A stretch of 64,000 nucleotides of DNA from Thermohalobaculum sp965247385 (GTDB lineage Bacteria > Pseudomonadota > Alphaproteobacteria > Rhodobacterales > Rhodobacteraceae), in the NCBI GenBank assembly GCA_965247385.1, contig CBDFHG010000007.1, positions 1,240,001 to 1,304,000 of the forward strand, given 5' to 3'. Numbering within the stretch: position 1 is the first letter of the stretch; every line of letters begins with the position of its first letter. The position numbers and the translations under genes are program-made. A model generated the notes under the pieces. It was not told the origin of the DNA. It ran no database searches and was given only the letters and a program-made list of their open reading frames with translations. Below, piece after piece: positions 53,833 to 64,000 of the stretch.

Positions 53833-54094
53833 GAATCCAGCCACGATGAAGTTCGAGGCAGTTCCCGGGCCAACCCCGGCGTTCGGTTTGGAGGAGATCG
53901 ATCTGGCGTTGGTGGCGCTCGCAGTTCCGGCGATGTTTGGCCTTTTCGTTGGCCTTCGCAAGGAAACTGCGGTGTTTTCCGCCGTTGTCGTTGGCGTGGC
54001 TGTCGTGCTCACTCGCTAAATCGATGAGACTAAATCCTTGTAGAAGCACAGGAAAAATCCCGCCGACTGCAAGGCACCCCGAACGGGTGGCTGT
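53833..54094. other. Intergenic region before gatA
   Basis: A 62-codon plus-strand frame (53831-54019) with hydrophobic stretches exists, but it lacks a ribosome site and family similarity. Nothing is called. Confidence 0.35.
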
Positions 54095-55573
54095 TTACCA
54101 CCAGCGCTCGGGCCGGGCGGTGAAGCCAGCCCGTTGCTCGAGCGCGAAGGCGGCGTCCAGCACCCCGGCCTCGCCCCAGGGCTGTCCGATGACCTGAAGC
54201 CCCAGTGGCAGGCCGGCCGTGCTGAGGCCCAGCGGGACCGAAATGCCGGGCAGCCCGGCAAGGTTTACAGTGACAGTAAACACGTCCTGCAAATACATCG
54301 CCACCGGGTCGCCCTGCAATTCCCCCAACCCGAAGGCCGGTGACGGCGTCGTCGGCGCCAGGATACCATCGACCGAGGCAAAAGCCTCGTCGAAATCGCG
54401 CTTGATCAGGCTGCGCACCTTCTGGGCATGCAAGTAGTAGGCGTCGTAGTAGCCCGCACTCAGCACATAAGCGCCGATCATCACCCGGCGGCGCACCTCG
54501 GCTCCGAAGCCCTCGGCGCGGGTCTTCCGGTACATATCGACGATGCCGTCGCCCTGGTCGAGCTTCGCCCGGTGGCCGTAACGCACGCCGTCATAGCGCG
54601 CCAGGTTCGACGATGCCTCGGCCGGCGCGATGATGTAATAGGCGGGCAGCGCGTATTTGGTGTGGGGCAGCGAGATGTCGGTCACTTCGGCCCCGGCGTC
54701 GCGCAGCATATCGGCGCCCTTGGCCCAGAGCGTATCGACCTCGGTTCCCAGCCCCTCGCGGTATTCCTTTGGCAGACCGATGCGCTTGCCGCGCAGGTCG
54801 CCCTTCAACGCGGCCTCGAAATCCGGGACCGGCAGATCGGCGGAGGTTGAGTCCTTCGGGTCGTGCCCGGCCATTGCGCCCAGCATGATCGCACTATCGC
54901 GCACGGTCTTGGTGAACGGCCCGGCCTGGTCCAGCGACGAGGCGAAGGCGACGATGCCCCAGCGCGAGCAGCGGCCGTAGGTGGGCTTGATGCCGACGAT
55001 GCCGCTGAACGCTGCGGGCTCGCGGATCGAGCCGCCGGTGTCGGTGCCGGTCGAGCCAAGGCAGAGATCGGCCGCGACTGCCGCCGCCGAACCGCCAGAC
55101 GAGCCACCGGGGGTGATCGGAGCGGTATCGCCGTCGCGCCGCCAGGGCGAGACACAGGGTCCGTAGACCGAGTTCTCGTTGGAGCTTCCCATCGCGAACT
55201 CGTCCATGTTGAGTTTGCCCAGCATCACCGCACCAGCCTCCCACAACTGCGAGGTCACCGAACTCTCATAGGCCGGGGTGAAGCCGTCGAGGATCTTCGA
55301 GGCCGCCTGGGTGCGGACCCCTGCTGTGCAGTAGAGGTCCTTGATCCCCAGCGGGATGCCCAGCAGATCGGTGTCGTCGCCGTTGGCGCGGCGCTGGTCC
55401 GCCGCCTCGGCCATGGCCAGCGCCTTGTCGGCGGTCACGCCGATGAAGGCGTTCAGCGGGCCCGACTGCTCGACCGCGGCAAGGCAATCCTCGGTGATCT
55501 GGCGCGAGGTGGTGTCACCCGCGCGCAGCATGTCGCGGGCATCGGCGATGGTCAGGGCGGCGAGGTTGCTCAT
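54095..55573 (-). CDS. gatA: Asp/Glu-tRNA(Asn/Gln) amidotransferase subunit A
   Basis: A 492-aa amidase-signature protein. The Ser-cisSer-Lys centre is seen as the Lys in GIKDLYC (about 73), GGSSGGSAAAVAADLCLGSTGTD (about 152-170) with cis-Ser, and the nucleophile in TDTGGSIREPA. It releases ammonia from glutamine for transamidation of mischarged tRNA with GatB and GatC. It lies 3 bases after gatC. gatB is not in the window. Confidence 0.95.
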   Translation of the reverse strand: MSNLAALTIADARDMLRAGDTTSRQITEDCLAAVEQSGPLNAFIGVTADKALAMAEAADQRRANGDDTDLLGIPLGIKDLYCTAGVRTQAASKILDGFTPAYESSVTSQLWEAGAVMLGKLNMDEFAMGSSNENSVYGPCVSPWRRDGDTAPITPGGSSGGSAAAVAADLCLGSTGTDTGGSIREPAAFSGIVGIKPTYGRCSRWGIVAFASSLDQAGPFTKTVRDSAIMLGAMAGHDPKDSTSADLPVPDFEAALKGDLRGKRIGLPKEYREGLGTEVDTLWAKGADMLRDAGAEVTDISLPHTKYALPAYYIIAPAEASSNLARYDGVRYGHRAKLDQGDGIVDMYRKTRAEGFGAEVRRRVMIGAYVLSAGYYDAYYLHAQKVRSLIKRDFDEAFASVDGILAPTTPSPAFGLGELQGDPVAMYLQDVFTVTVNLAGLPGISVPLGLSTAGLPLGLQVIGQPWGEAGVLDAAFALEQRAGFTARPERWW

Positions 55574-55576
55574 GCT

Positions 55577-55864
55577 TTACTCCACCACCTTGGGCACGGT
55601 GAAAAAGCCCTCGCGGGCATCTGGCGCGTTGGCGAGAACGTCGCTCTGGCGGTCGCCCTCAATCACCTCGTCGGTACGGCGCTTCAGCGCCATCGGGGTG
55701 ACCGAGGTCATGGGCTCGACCCCGGCCACATCGACCTCGCCAAGTTGCTCGATCCATCCGAAGATGCCATTGAGTTCGGCCGCCAATGGCTCCAGTTCGT
55801 CTTCGCGCACAGCGATGCACGCCAGATGCGCGACCTTGCGGACGGTGTCGGTGTCGATGGACAT
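55577..55864 (-). CDS. gatC: Asp/Glu-tRNA(Asn/Gln) amidotransferase subunit C
   Basis: A 95-aa protein from the ATG at 55864 (MSIDTDTVRKVAHLACIAV), the normal GatC start and length. The longer upstream frame is not supported. The C-terminus has EPMTSVTPMALKRR..VI and DVLANAPDAREGFFTVPKVVE. It stabilises the GatAB complex. Same operon as gatA; divergent from the MBL hydrolase gene across 172 bases. Confidence 0.93.
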   Translation of the reverse strand: MSIDTDTVRKVAHLACIAVREDELEPLAAELNGIFGWIEQLGEVDVAGVEPMTSVTPMALKRRTDEVIEGDRQSDVLANAPDAREGFFTVPKVVE

Positions 55865-56036
55865 GGGAGCGGAGCCTCGCGCCAGGGTTTGCCGGTTCGG
55901 CGGAGGTTTAGCGGGGAGGAAGGCGGGGGGCAAGAGCGGCAGAGACAGGAATGAAGTCACCCTTGCCCCCACCCTTGCCCCAGGCAGATTTCTGGGCATT
56001 CTGGTCCCCAACCAGCGCAACCCACGGAGACCTGCC

Positions 56037-56738
56037 ATGAAGATCACCTGGTTCGGCCATGCCTCGTTCCGGATCGAAGCCGGAAATCAGGTGTTGCTCC
56101 TCGACCCCTGGCTTAGCGGCAACCCCAGCTTCGACGAGGCCAACCGCGCCACTGCCATCGAAGGCGCGACCCATATCCTGGTGACCCATGGGCATGGTGA
56201 CCACGCGGCGGACGCACCCGGCATCTCGAAGGAGACCGGAGCGCCGGTTGTCGGGATCTACGACTGGGTGACCTGGGTCTCGCAGACCGACGGGCTGGAG
56301 GGCGCCATCGGCATGAACAAGGGCGGCACGGTGATCCTTGGCAATGTCGCGGTGACGATGATCAACGCCACCCATTCCTCATCGGTTGCCGGCGAGGGCG
56401 GCATGCCGATCTATGCGGGTTGCGAGTCGGGGTTCATGGTCGCCCATGGCGGCAAGACGCTTTATGTGGCGGGCGACACCGATGTGATGGCGGATATGGG
56501 GGTGTTTGCCGAGCTGCACAGCCCCGACTATGCCATCCTGCCGATCGGCGGGCATTTCACCATGGATGCACGCCGCGCCGCCTTTGCGGCAAAGAAGTTC
56601 TTCGACTTCAAGGCGGTGATCCCCAGCCACTATCGAACCTTCCCGCTGCTGGCGCAGTCGGCGGACGAGTTCGCCGCGCTGGTCGCGCCGGTCCGGGTCG
56701 AGGCGCCGGAGGTGATGGGAACGGTGGTGCTGGATTGA
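56037..56738 (+). CDS. Metal-dependent hydrolase, UPF0173 type (MBL fold)
   Basis: A 233-aa protein. The start MKITWFGHASFRIEAG matches the family. The zinc-binding motif THGHGDHAAD (about 53-62) and later His/Asp residues (NATHSS, VAGDTDVMADM, IPSHYRTFP) complete a binuclear metallo-beta-lactamase centre. Cellular substrate is unknown for the family. It is commonly found next to gatC in Rhodobacteraceae. Confidence 0.88.
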   Translation: MKITWFGHASFRIEAGNQVLLLDPWLSGNPSFDEANRATAIEGATHILVTHGHGDHAADAPGISKETGAPVVGIYDWVTWVSQTDGLEGAIGMNKGGTVILGNVAVTMINATHSSSVAGEGGMPIYAGCESGFMVAHGGKTLYVAGDTDVMADMGVFAELHSPDYAILPIGGHFTMDARRAAFAAKKFFDFKAVIPSHYRTFPLLAQSADEFAALVAPVRVEAPEVMGTVVLD

Positions 56739-56747
56739 TACCAGCAC

Positions 56748-56771
56748 GCGGGCCGGGATCTACCGGCCCGC
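56748..56771 (+). terminator. Hairpin after the MBL hydrolase gene
   Basis: The stem GCGGGCCGG / CCGGCCCGC (56748-56756 with 56763-56771) has loop GATCTA. There is no T-run, so the terminator call is tentative. Confidence 0.45.
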
Positions 56772-57073
56772 GCTATCTGTTGTCACTGCGCGTGCATCAG
56801 TAGAAGACCTGGATGGTATTCGAGCATACCAGTGTTGCACTTGGTTTGTGAATTTGGCCTCGTCCAGTTCGATCCAGCTCACTGCCCAATGACCTCGCAT
56901 TAACTGTCGTTGATTTTGTGTCCGGGGAAAATTACCACAAGTCAAGCATGAATCAAATCGCCGGACGCGTTGATTCGGCGAACAAACACTGGAATTCCGG
57001 ACTTGGCTTTATTTTCCGCCGCCATGAGTTTTCAATTGAAACGGCGGGGACGGCGGGCACGACAGAAAACGAC
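56772..57073. other. Intergenic region with one short dispersed repeat
   Basis: It contains the inverted copy (56820-56856) of the repeat at 46745-46785. Otherwise AT-richer sequence without a supported gene. Confidence 0.4.
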
Positions 57074-57721
57074 TCAGGCGAATTCTTGCAGGAACCGCGT
57101 CAGCCCTGTGATCCGGCGATCGACAAAGGCGGGGGCCGGAGCGCCGGTCTGATGGCACAGCCAAATGGTGGCCATCCCCAGCGCCTTCGGCGCCTCCAGG
57201 TTCCGCACATCGTCCTCGATCATGGCCGCACGGGCCGGGTCGAGCCCGGAAAGCCGGATGACCCGGTGATAGGCGTACGGCCGGGGCTTGGGCACCAGCG
57301 CCTTGTCTTCGATGGCGTAGACGGCGTCGAACAGCCCCGCCAGCCCGCGCGCCGCCAGCACCCGGGCGGCATGCGCGCGCGCGCCGTTGGTATGGACGAT
57401 CCGGTGGCCCGGCAGGCGGCGAATCACGGCCGCAAGATCGGCATCGGGCTTCAGCGCCGAGAGATCAATGTCGTGGGCTTCTTCGAGGAACCGCGCCGGG
57501 TCGACGCCGTGGTGCTCGATCAGCCCGCGCAGGGTGGTGCCGTGGCGCTGCCAGTAGCGCTGGCGCAGCCCGTCGGCCTCGAGCCGGCTGACGCCCAGTT
57601 CACGCATGATAAAACCGGTCATGCGCAGATTGATCTGATCGAAAAGCCGTGCAGACGGGTGGTAGAGTGTGTTGTCGAGATCGAATATCCAGGTCTCGAC
57701 ATGGTTGAGATTCGGGCGCAT
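57074..57721 (-). CDS. Pyrimidine 5'-nucleotidase-like HAD phosphatase
   Basis: A 215-aa protein from the ATG at 57721. HAD motifs are WIFDLDNTLYHPS (catalytic Asp about 14), VHTNGARAHA (motif II), KPRPYAYHRVI (Lys, motif III) and MIEDDVRNLEAPKALGM (motif IV). The DLDNTLY form is typical of the pyrimidine 5'-nucleotidase / SDT1-like group, which removes phosphate from UMP or CMP and damaged nucleotides. The long upstream frame on this strand is a shadow. Confidence 0.82.
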   Translation of the reverse strand: MRPNLNHVETWIFDLDNTLYHPSARLFDQINLRMTGFIMRELGVSRLEADGLRQRYWQRHGTTLRGLIEHHGVDPARFLEEAHDIDLSALKPDADLAAVIRRLPGHRIVHTNGARAHAARVLAARGLAGLFDAVYAIEDKALVPKPRPYAYHRVIRLSGLDPARAAMIEDDVRNLEAPKALGMATIWLCHQTGAPAPAFVDRRITGLTRFLQEFA

Positions 57722-57798
57722 GGGGCTCCTGTCCGCCGGGGCTGACGCTGTTTGGATGACGCTGTTTAGCGGAAATCCGCGATCAAGGGGAGTGACAG

Positions 57799-58610
57799 AT
57801 GGCCGAAGCGTTTGAATGGGCCGGTCAGCTGAGCCAGGAATGGGCGCGGCGGGTTGATGCGTTGGATCGTCAGCTTGCCCCGGCGGGAGCGGTCGGGCTG
57901 GCGGCGTTGGCAGCGAAGCCGGGCGAGCAGGTCCTTGATCTGGGTTGCGGTGCCGGTGCGACCACGGCGAAGATCGCCGAAGCGGTCGGGCCGGAAGGCG
58001 CGGTGACGGGGATCGATATCTCGCCCGACTTGCTGGCGGTGGCGCGCGCCCGGCCAGGAAATGCGGGGGCATCCTTTTTGGGAGGCGACGCGCAAAGCTG
58101 GCCCTTCGAGGCGGAGCGTTTCGACGCCCTGTTCTCGCGCTTTGGCTGCATGTTTTTTGCCGATCCACCAGCGGCATATGCCAACCTTCGCCGGGCGCTG
58201 AGACCGGGAGCGAGGGTAGTGTTGACGGTCTGGCGCGGCTTGAGCGCCAACCCCAAGGCAGCACTTCCCGGGCGCGTGGCGACGGAGGTGCCCGGCGCCC
58301 GGCGGAGCCGGTGCCACCAGGGACGCCAGGGCCATTCGCCTGGGCCGATCCGGCAATCTTCAGCCCGGTCCTGGAGGGCGCCGGATTCACCGGGCTGAAA
58401 TGGAGCGAGGCACCGCTCACCTTGCAGATCGGCGAATCGGGAGGGGCAAGCCCGGTTGAGTGCGCGGTCGCCATGCTGATGCGCATCGGCCCGGCGGCTC
58501 GGCGGTTGAAGGGCCAACCCGAGGGGGCGCACGATGCGGTGGCCGAACGGCTGGCGCCCGCGCTGGAGCGGTTCGTCAGCGACGGGTGGGTACGTATATG
58601 CCGGGGTTGA
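57799..58610 (+). pseudogene. Class I SAM methyltransferase, one frameshift
   Basis: The first frame has VLDLGCGAGATTAKIAEAVG (SAM motif I, about 49-68), GIDISPDLLAVAR (motif II), FDALFSRFGCMFFADP and RPGARVVLTVWRGL. At about 58285-58310 the frame changes, and the C-terminal part PAEPVPPGTPGPFAWADP to the stop at 58610 is in another frame. The expected length of the joined protein is about 270 aa. Either a pseudogene or a sequence error in the GC-rich CCCGGCGCCCGGCGG tract. Confidence 0.78.
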
Positions 58611-58668
58611 CCTGGGTGATTACCGCGCAGGTATGAGCGGGTGGGCGTGAGGGGGCCGGAAATCCGGC

Positions 58669-59064
58669 CTACTTATCCGGCTCGAACTCCAGTGCAACGC
58701 CGTTGATGCAATAGCGCAGCCCGGTGGGCTGTGGCCCGTCCTCGAAGACATGGCCGAGATGGGCGTCGCATTGAGTGCAGTGGACCTCGGTGCGAGTCGT
58801 GAACCAGCCCCGGTCCTCTGTCGTTCCAACGGCGGCGTCCCCGGCAGGCTGGTAGAAGCTGGGCCAGCCGGTGCCGGAGTCAAATTTGTGCGCCTGGTCG
58901 AACACCTCCGCCCCGCAGCAGAGGCAGCGAAATCGACCAGGTACTTTGGGGAAACTGTCACGGGTGAAGGGCCGCTCGGTGGCGTGGCGGCGGGTCACCT
59001 GGTAGGCTTCCTCCGAGAGCATCTGATGCCATTCTTCGTCAGTACGGGTCACTTTCGTCGTCAT
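58669..59064 (-). CDS. msrB: Methionine-R-sulfoxide reductase B
   Basis: A 131-aa protein. Two zinc-binding CxxC pairs (CLCC at about 48-51 and CTQC at about 96-99) and SGTGWPSFY are present. The catalytic Cys is in LRYCINGVALEF near the C-terminus. It reduces the R form of oxidised methionine with thioredoxin. The resolving Cys usual in some MsrB seems not to be at the standard place. Confidence 0.93.
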   Translation of the reverse strand: MTTKVTRTDEEWHQMLSEEAYQVTRRHATERPFTRDSFPKVPGRFRCLCCGAEVFDQAHKFDSGTGWPSFYQPAGDAAVGTTEDRGWFTTRTEVHCTQCDAHLGHVFEDGPQPTGLRYCINGVALEFEPDK

Positions 59065-59183
59065 CGGGCATACTTCCTTTCCCTGGAATCCACCGTAGTC
59101 ATGATCATGTCACTTCTTAGGCTCTTTAAACAGGGCAGATGCCTCGCCGACGAGCGCGGGGCGGGAAACCGTGGAACTCAGGA

Positions 59184-59520
59184 ATGCGAATATTCAGAGC
59201 AGGAAAGTACGCCGTCAAATATAATGCGCGGATGGCGAAAACCGCCGCGGAAGTAACCCGTTGCCAACAGTTGCGTTATCTGGCCTTCATTGAGGCCCGG
59301 GGGCTAGCTCGGAACAAGAATGCGGAGCCGCTCGACCGCGACGAGTTTGATCCCGCCTGCCGCCATATGATGATCGAGGAAACGCGAACAGGCAAGTTGG
59401 TCTGCTGCTTCCGCATATTGCCCCTGGCCGACGGCAGCGAAATCTCGCGCAGCTGTTCGGCCAAACATTACGAGCTGTCGAAGCTGGCCGCCTATCCCGG
59501 CCGCATGATCGAGATCGTCA
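59184..59520 (+). pseudogene. N-acyltransferase of the OlsB / GNAT type, truncated
   Basis: The frame starts MRIFRAGKYAVKYNARMAKT, with AGGA upstream. It continues QQLRYLAFIEARGL, DRDEFDPACRHMMIEE and LVCCFRILPL, then SKLAAYPGRMIEI. This matches the first half of ornithine-lipid / acyl-homoserine-lactone-like acyltransferases (LRY..F, D.FD..C.H..V.E, ...EL.R). The similarity ends at about 59517, where the family would have GRFC; the rest runs into unrelated sequence. No function is expected. Confidence 0.6.
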
Positions 59521-59596
59521 TCCATGTTAATCGTTTCCTGTACAAATATACACCGAAACGGGTGGCATACGCTTGCGCGGATGATAGCATCGCTCG

Positions 59597-60565
59597 ATGC
59601 TCAGGCAAAATCAAAACCCTCTCGACCCGCCCGCCGTCGCCCAGGAGACCGCCACCTTCAATGCCTGGCTGGAAGCCCAGTTGGCGACCATGCCCCCGGT
59701 CCACAAGGTGCCGCCCGAATTGACCCGGAAGGCACGAATCGAGGGGCGCGGAATCTTTCCCGATAGCGGGCCACTGGAGGGCTCGGACTGGGCTGCCATC
59801 CCGGGGGCTCCGGGCGGGCCTGGGCGGGTGCGGCTGTCGCTGCCGAAAGGCGGGGCGCAGGATGGGTTGCGGGGCACCTATCTGCATATCCATGGTGGCG
59901 GCTGGACCCTGGGCGCACCGGACCAATGCGACGCCCACAACCAGCGCATTGCCGGGGCGACCGGCTGCCGGGTGGTCTCGGCCCATTACCGATTGGCGCC
60001 GGAGCATCCCTGGCCCGCCTGCGCAGACGACTGCGAGGCGGCGGCGCTGTGGGCGCTGGAGGAATTCGACGGCCCGCTGATGATCGGCGGAGAATCCGCT
60101 GGCGGGCACCTGGCCGCCGTGACGCTGCTGCGGTTGAAGGCGCGGGGGTTGGCCGGGCGGGTTGCCGGGGTGGTGCTGAACTATGGCATCTACGATCTGC
60201 GGATGACCCCCTCGATGGCGAACTGGGGCGCGCGCTATCTGGTGCTGTCGACCCCGGTGACCGCGTGGTTCTGCGCGAACCTGCTGCCGGGAGGCGATCT
60301 GGCCGACCCGGCGGTCTCGCCGCTGATGGCCAATCTTTCCGGCCTGGCGCCGGCATTGTTCCAGGTGGGAACCTGCGATCCCTTGCTGGACGACAGCCGG
60401 CTGATGTCACGGCGCTGGGAGGCGGCGGGCAATTTGGCCGAGCTGGCGCTCTACCCCGGCGGGGTCCATGCCTTCGACATGTTCGACCTGGCCATCGCTC
60501 ACGCCAGCCGCGCACGGCAGGATCGTTTCGTGAACGAGTGCATTGAGCGGTGGGCTGCGACCTAG
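59597..60565 (+). CDS. Alpha/beta-hydrolase, HSL-type esterase
   Basis: A 322-aa protein. The oxyanion-hole motif HIHGGGWTLG (about 97-106), the nucleophile elbow GGESAGGHLA (Ser about 166), the acid in GTCDPLLDDS and the His in GGVHAFDMF complete the hormone-sensitive-lipase-type triad. No signal peptide is seen, so it is cytoplasmic. It follows the truncated acyltransferase; the native substrate is unknown. Confidence 0.87.
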   Translation: MLRQNQNPLDPPAVAQETATFNAWLEAQLATMPPVHKVPPELTRKARIEGRGIFPDSGPLEGSDWAAIPGAPGGPGRVRLSLPKGGAQDGLRGTYLHIHGGGWTLGAPDQCDAHNQRIAGATGCRVVSAHYRLAPEHPWPACADDCEAAALWALEEFDGPLMIGGESAGGHLAAVTLLRLKARGLAGRVAGVVLNYGIYDLRMTPSMANWGARYLVLSTPVTAWFCANLLPGGDLADPAVSPLMANLSGLAPALFQVGTCDPLLDDSRLMSRRWEAAGNLAELALYPGGVHAFDMFDLAIAHASRARQDRFVNECIERWAAT

Positions 60566-60577
60566 CGCCCGGCAAAA

Positions 60578-60994
60578 GTGCGGGAAAAGCCCAAAAAAGT
60601 GCTTGGCGTTACCGCCTTGGCCCATTACATAGTCATTGAGTCCCGTCTTTGGTGGGCGCACCCATCAGATGCAATCGAACTGGAGGAGCGCGTGTTCCGC
60701 GACACTGAGTCGATCGCATTCGTCAACGACCAGGGCAACCGGGCCCGGAAGCTGTTTTCAGCCGTAGTGCTGGCGGCGCTCGACGATGCGATCAAGGATG
60801 AGAAAGCTGACGGTTCCGGGGCTGAAGCCCTGGCCCGCTGGGCGCGCTCACGCGATGGGCGCGAAGTGTTGAATTGTGCCGGGATTGACCCGAACGACCG
60901 GGCCGTCGCCGGGATGGTGGCGTTCGTGCAGCGTGGTGTGCGGGTCTCGTCGGCATTGCGGCGCGGCGAAGCGGAGGGCAACCTCGCGGCGTGA
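60578..60994 (+). CDS. Conserved-looking hypothetical protein
   Basis: A 138-aa, mostly helical, charged protein starting MREKPKKVLGVTALAHYIVI. It has no signal peptide or membrane segment. No recognised domain. It starts 12 bases after the esterase stop and could be co-transcribed. High-GC codon use supports a real gene. Confidence 0.5.
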   Translation: MREKPKKVLGVTALAHYIVIESRLWWAHPSDAIELEERVFRDTESIAFVNDQGNRARKLFSAVVLAALDDAIKDEKADGSGAEALARWARSRDGREVLNCAGIDPNDRAVAGMVAFVQRGVRVSSALRRGEAEGNLAA

Positions 60995-61001
60995 GCGAGA
61001 G

Positions 61002-61190
61002 TTAGCCGAACACCCCCAACTGCCACGCCTGCAGCAAGATGACGGTGATGCCGACCGGGATCGCGATGCGCTCCTTGTCCAGGGCTATCAGCACGAACAG
61101 AACCACCCCGCCCAGGACCACTGGCCAGTAGGTGGCTGCGAACTGCCCGAGCATCTCCGGGGTAATGGCGTCAAAGGGCCCCTCGCCGGA
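61002..61190 (-). pseudogene. C-terminal tail of a membrane protein, cut by IS1182 remnant
   Basis: The minus frame from about 61190 to TAA at 61002-61004 reads ITPEMLGQFAATYWPVVLGG, then VVLFVLIAL and VGITVILLQAWQLGVFG: two hydrophobic helices with a short polar link. The upstream part is replaced by IS1182-like copy E. Family not recognised. Confidence 0.5.
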
Positions 61191-61477
61191 CCTGGCTGCG
61201 CGGGCGCGAGAACGTGCACAAGCGATACCTGCTTCACGTCGCTGGCCACAACCTCTCGTTGCTGATGCGCCAACTCATCGGCGCCGGCACCGCGCGCCAG
61301 GCCGTGGCGGGCGGATCTGGTGGTATTTTCGTGCTTGTTGCGCCCTCTGGAGCCGTTCTGGTCGCTCGGATCGGCCTCATCGTCTCGGAGGATGGCGAAA
61401 CCGCCGGCACCGCGTTATGTTTCATCGTGGGGTGAGTGGGGTGAAACCCGGTCAATGGTGCCTTTTTCAACGGGCTG
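61190..61477 (+). mobile_element. IS1182-like element, copy E (3' end only)
   Basis: It encodes the last 73 codons of the transposase (VHKRYLLHVAGHNLSLLMRQ ... to TGA at 61433-61435) and the terminal repeat ending at 61477, in the opposite orientation to copies A-D. One of the two subterminal 19-bp repeats is partly lost, as in copy D. Confidence 0.85.
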
Positions 61478-61567
61478 ACAAGCGGTTGCCGTGAAACGCG
61501 CCAAACGGCAACCAGGGGGAAATCCGTGATTGCGAAGGCGTGGCGCAGGTGCCACTGTGGCCCGGCC

Positions 61568-61828
61568 ATGATGAAACGCCACGAGATCGAGATCGCCCGG
61601 GTCTATGTGCCGGTCAAACGGGCCAAGACGCTGGAGCCCGACAAGGTCGAGGCCCTGGCCGAGGACATGCTGGAGCACGGCCAGACCACCCCGATCAGCG
61701 TCCGGCTCGACACGAAGGACAGCGCCGGTCGCTATGTGCTGATCGAGGGCCTGCACCGCCTGGAGGCGTTGAAGGCGCTGGGCGAAACGGTGGTGACCGG
61801 GTTCCTGGTGCAGGCGCGGATCAGGTGA
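61568..61828 (+). CDS. Small ParB-N-like domain protein
   Basis: An 86-aa protein (tandem ATGATG start). It has EIEIARVYVPVKRAKTLEPD, then ALAEDMLEHGQTTPISVRLD and YVLIEGLHRLEALKALG. The pattern of a conserved strand, a helix and G..R..A is that of ParB/sulfiredoxin-fold domains that bind or hydrolyse nucleotides. There is no partition partner or HTH, so a chromosome-partition role is unlikely. It lies between IS debris and lepA. Confidence 0.65.
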   Translation: MMKRHEIEIARVYVPVKRAKTLEPDKVEALAEDMLEHGQTTPISVRLDTKDSAGRYVLIEGLHRLEALKALGETVVTGFLVQARIR

Positions 61829-61937
61829 GGGGGACGTAGGGCGGGATGGTTGGCGAAGGGTCAATAGGCCGTCCTCTCCTGCCGTCATGCCACGGCTTGG
61901 CCGGGGAATCTCCCGGTCGCGGCTTGTCTGGCTGGCG

Positions 61938-61965
61938 CGTCATTCCCGCCTTCGCGGGAATGACG
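61938..61965. repeat. REP-like palindrome
   Basis: A 12-bp perfect stem CGTCATTCCCGC / GCGGGAATGACG has loop CTTC, and a partial repeat GGGAATGACGG follows at about 61974. It is related to the cluster at 26450-26579. Confidence 0.65.
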
Positions 61966-62027
61966 GGAGGGGTGGGAATGACGGCGGTCAGGGCGCGGGA
62001 GTGATGGTGGTTTGAGGTGTCTACCCC

Positions 62028-63827
<1,800 letters not shown>

Positions 63828-64000
63828 GGCGCGCGTCTTATGGGGTCGCGCGGGTTTGGCGTCAAGCGGCGGCGTCAAGCGGGCCGGGGAGGCCTCAGGC
63901 GGCAACCATGGGGTCGTCCATGATCATGTGGATGCCGTCTTCCCCCTGACGTCCGCCAAGATCAAACATCGCACAAATCAAAGAGACAAGGGCGGGTAGT
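63828..64000. other. Upstream region of lepA to window end
   Basis: No supported gene; the plus-strand frame across it is a shadow of lepA. It should contain the lepA promoter. Confidence 0.4.

Noticed and set aside
53831..54019. 62-aa hydrophobic plus-strand protein
   Set aside because: No ribosome site, and it overlaps in antisense a frame with IS30 similarity at its edge; insufficient support.
56918..57745. Plus-strand frame across the HAD phosphatase
   Set aside because: The minus strand has all four HAD motifs; the plus frame is a shadow.
61568..61828. Chromosome partition protein ParB
   Set aside because: Only the N-terminal-like fold is present; no HTH, no parA neighbour, and 86 aa is too short.

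Overview
The window looks like chromosomal DNA of a high-GC alphaproteobacterium, most likely Rhodobacteraceae-like. The evidence is the core gene content and order (ppiD-trpE, gph next to glmU-glmS, gatC-gatA, moaA, lepA) and the family of insertion sequences. No rRNA is present, so the genus cannot be read from the sequence.

Layout. 1-12 kb is a heavily invaded accessory region. It holds four copies of one IS1182-like element (one intact), an ISNCY-type element split by one of these copies, an IS630, a small zinc-ribbon membrane protein, and a defence island. The island contains an apparently intact, translationally coupled DNA methyltransferase and PD-(D/E)XK endonuclease, a HEPN protein coupled to the tail of an hsdS gene, and a short BREX pglZ fragment. 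12-26 kb is mostly housekeeping: trpE, ppiD, tRNA-Val, gph, glmU, glmS, a lipoprotein, an intact IS66 with 8-bp target duplications, a frameshifted SOUL gene and an acyl-CoA synthetase. 27.7-46.7 kb is an AT-richer island bounded by two apparently identical 1.8-kb inverted segments. Between them lie a TRAP transporter (dctQ, dctM, dctP), a frameshifted CaiB-type CoA-transferase, two glutathione S-transferase-like proteins, an AMP-forming acyl-CoA ligase and an AraC regulator, plus many ISs. One of these is a three-level nest: a 173-bp MITE inside IS66 inside IS1595. 46.8-64 kb returns to core-like DNA: alcohol dehydrogenase-agmatinase-GST operon, moaA, an OYE pseudogene, cspA, a second HEPN protein, gatCA, an MBL hydrolase, a pyrimidine 5'-nucleotidase-like HAD, msrB, an esterase and lepA.

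How the parts fit. The island gene set suggests uptake of a small organic acid by a TRAP system, CoA activation by the ligase or CoA-transferase, and glutathione-dependent chemistry by the two GSTs under an AraC regulator; the substrate is unknown. Several genes (SOUL, CaiB, OYE, class I methyltransferase, amino-acid ABC permease, N-acyltransferase) are frameshifted or truncated. Together with the IS load this indicates a genome in active IS expansion and gene decay, although single-base homopolymer shifts could also be sequencing errors.
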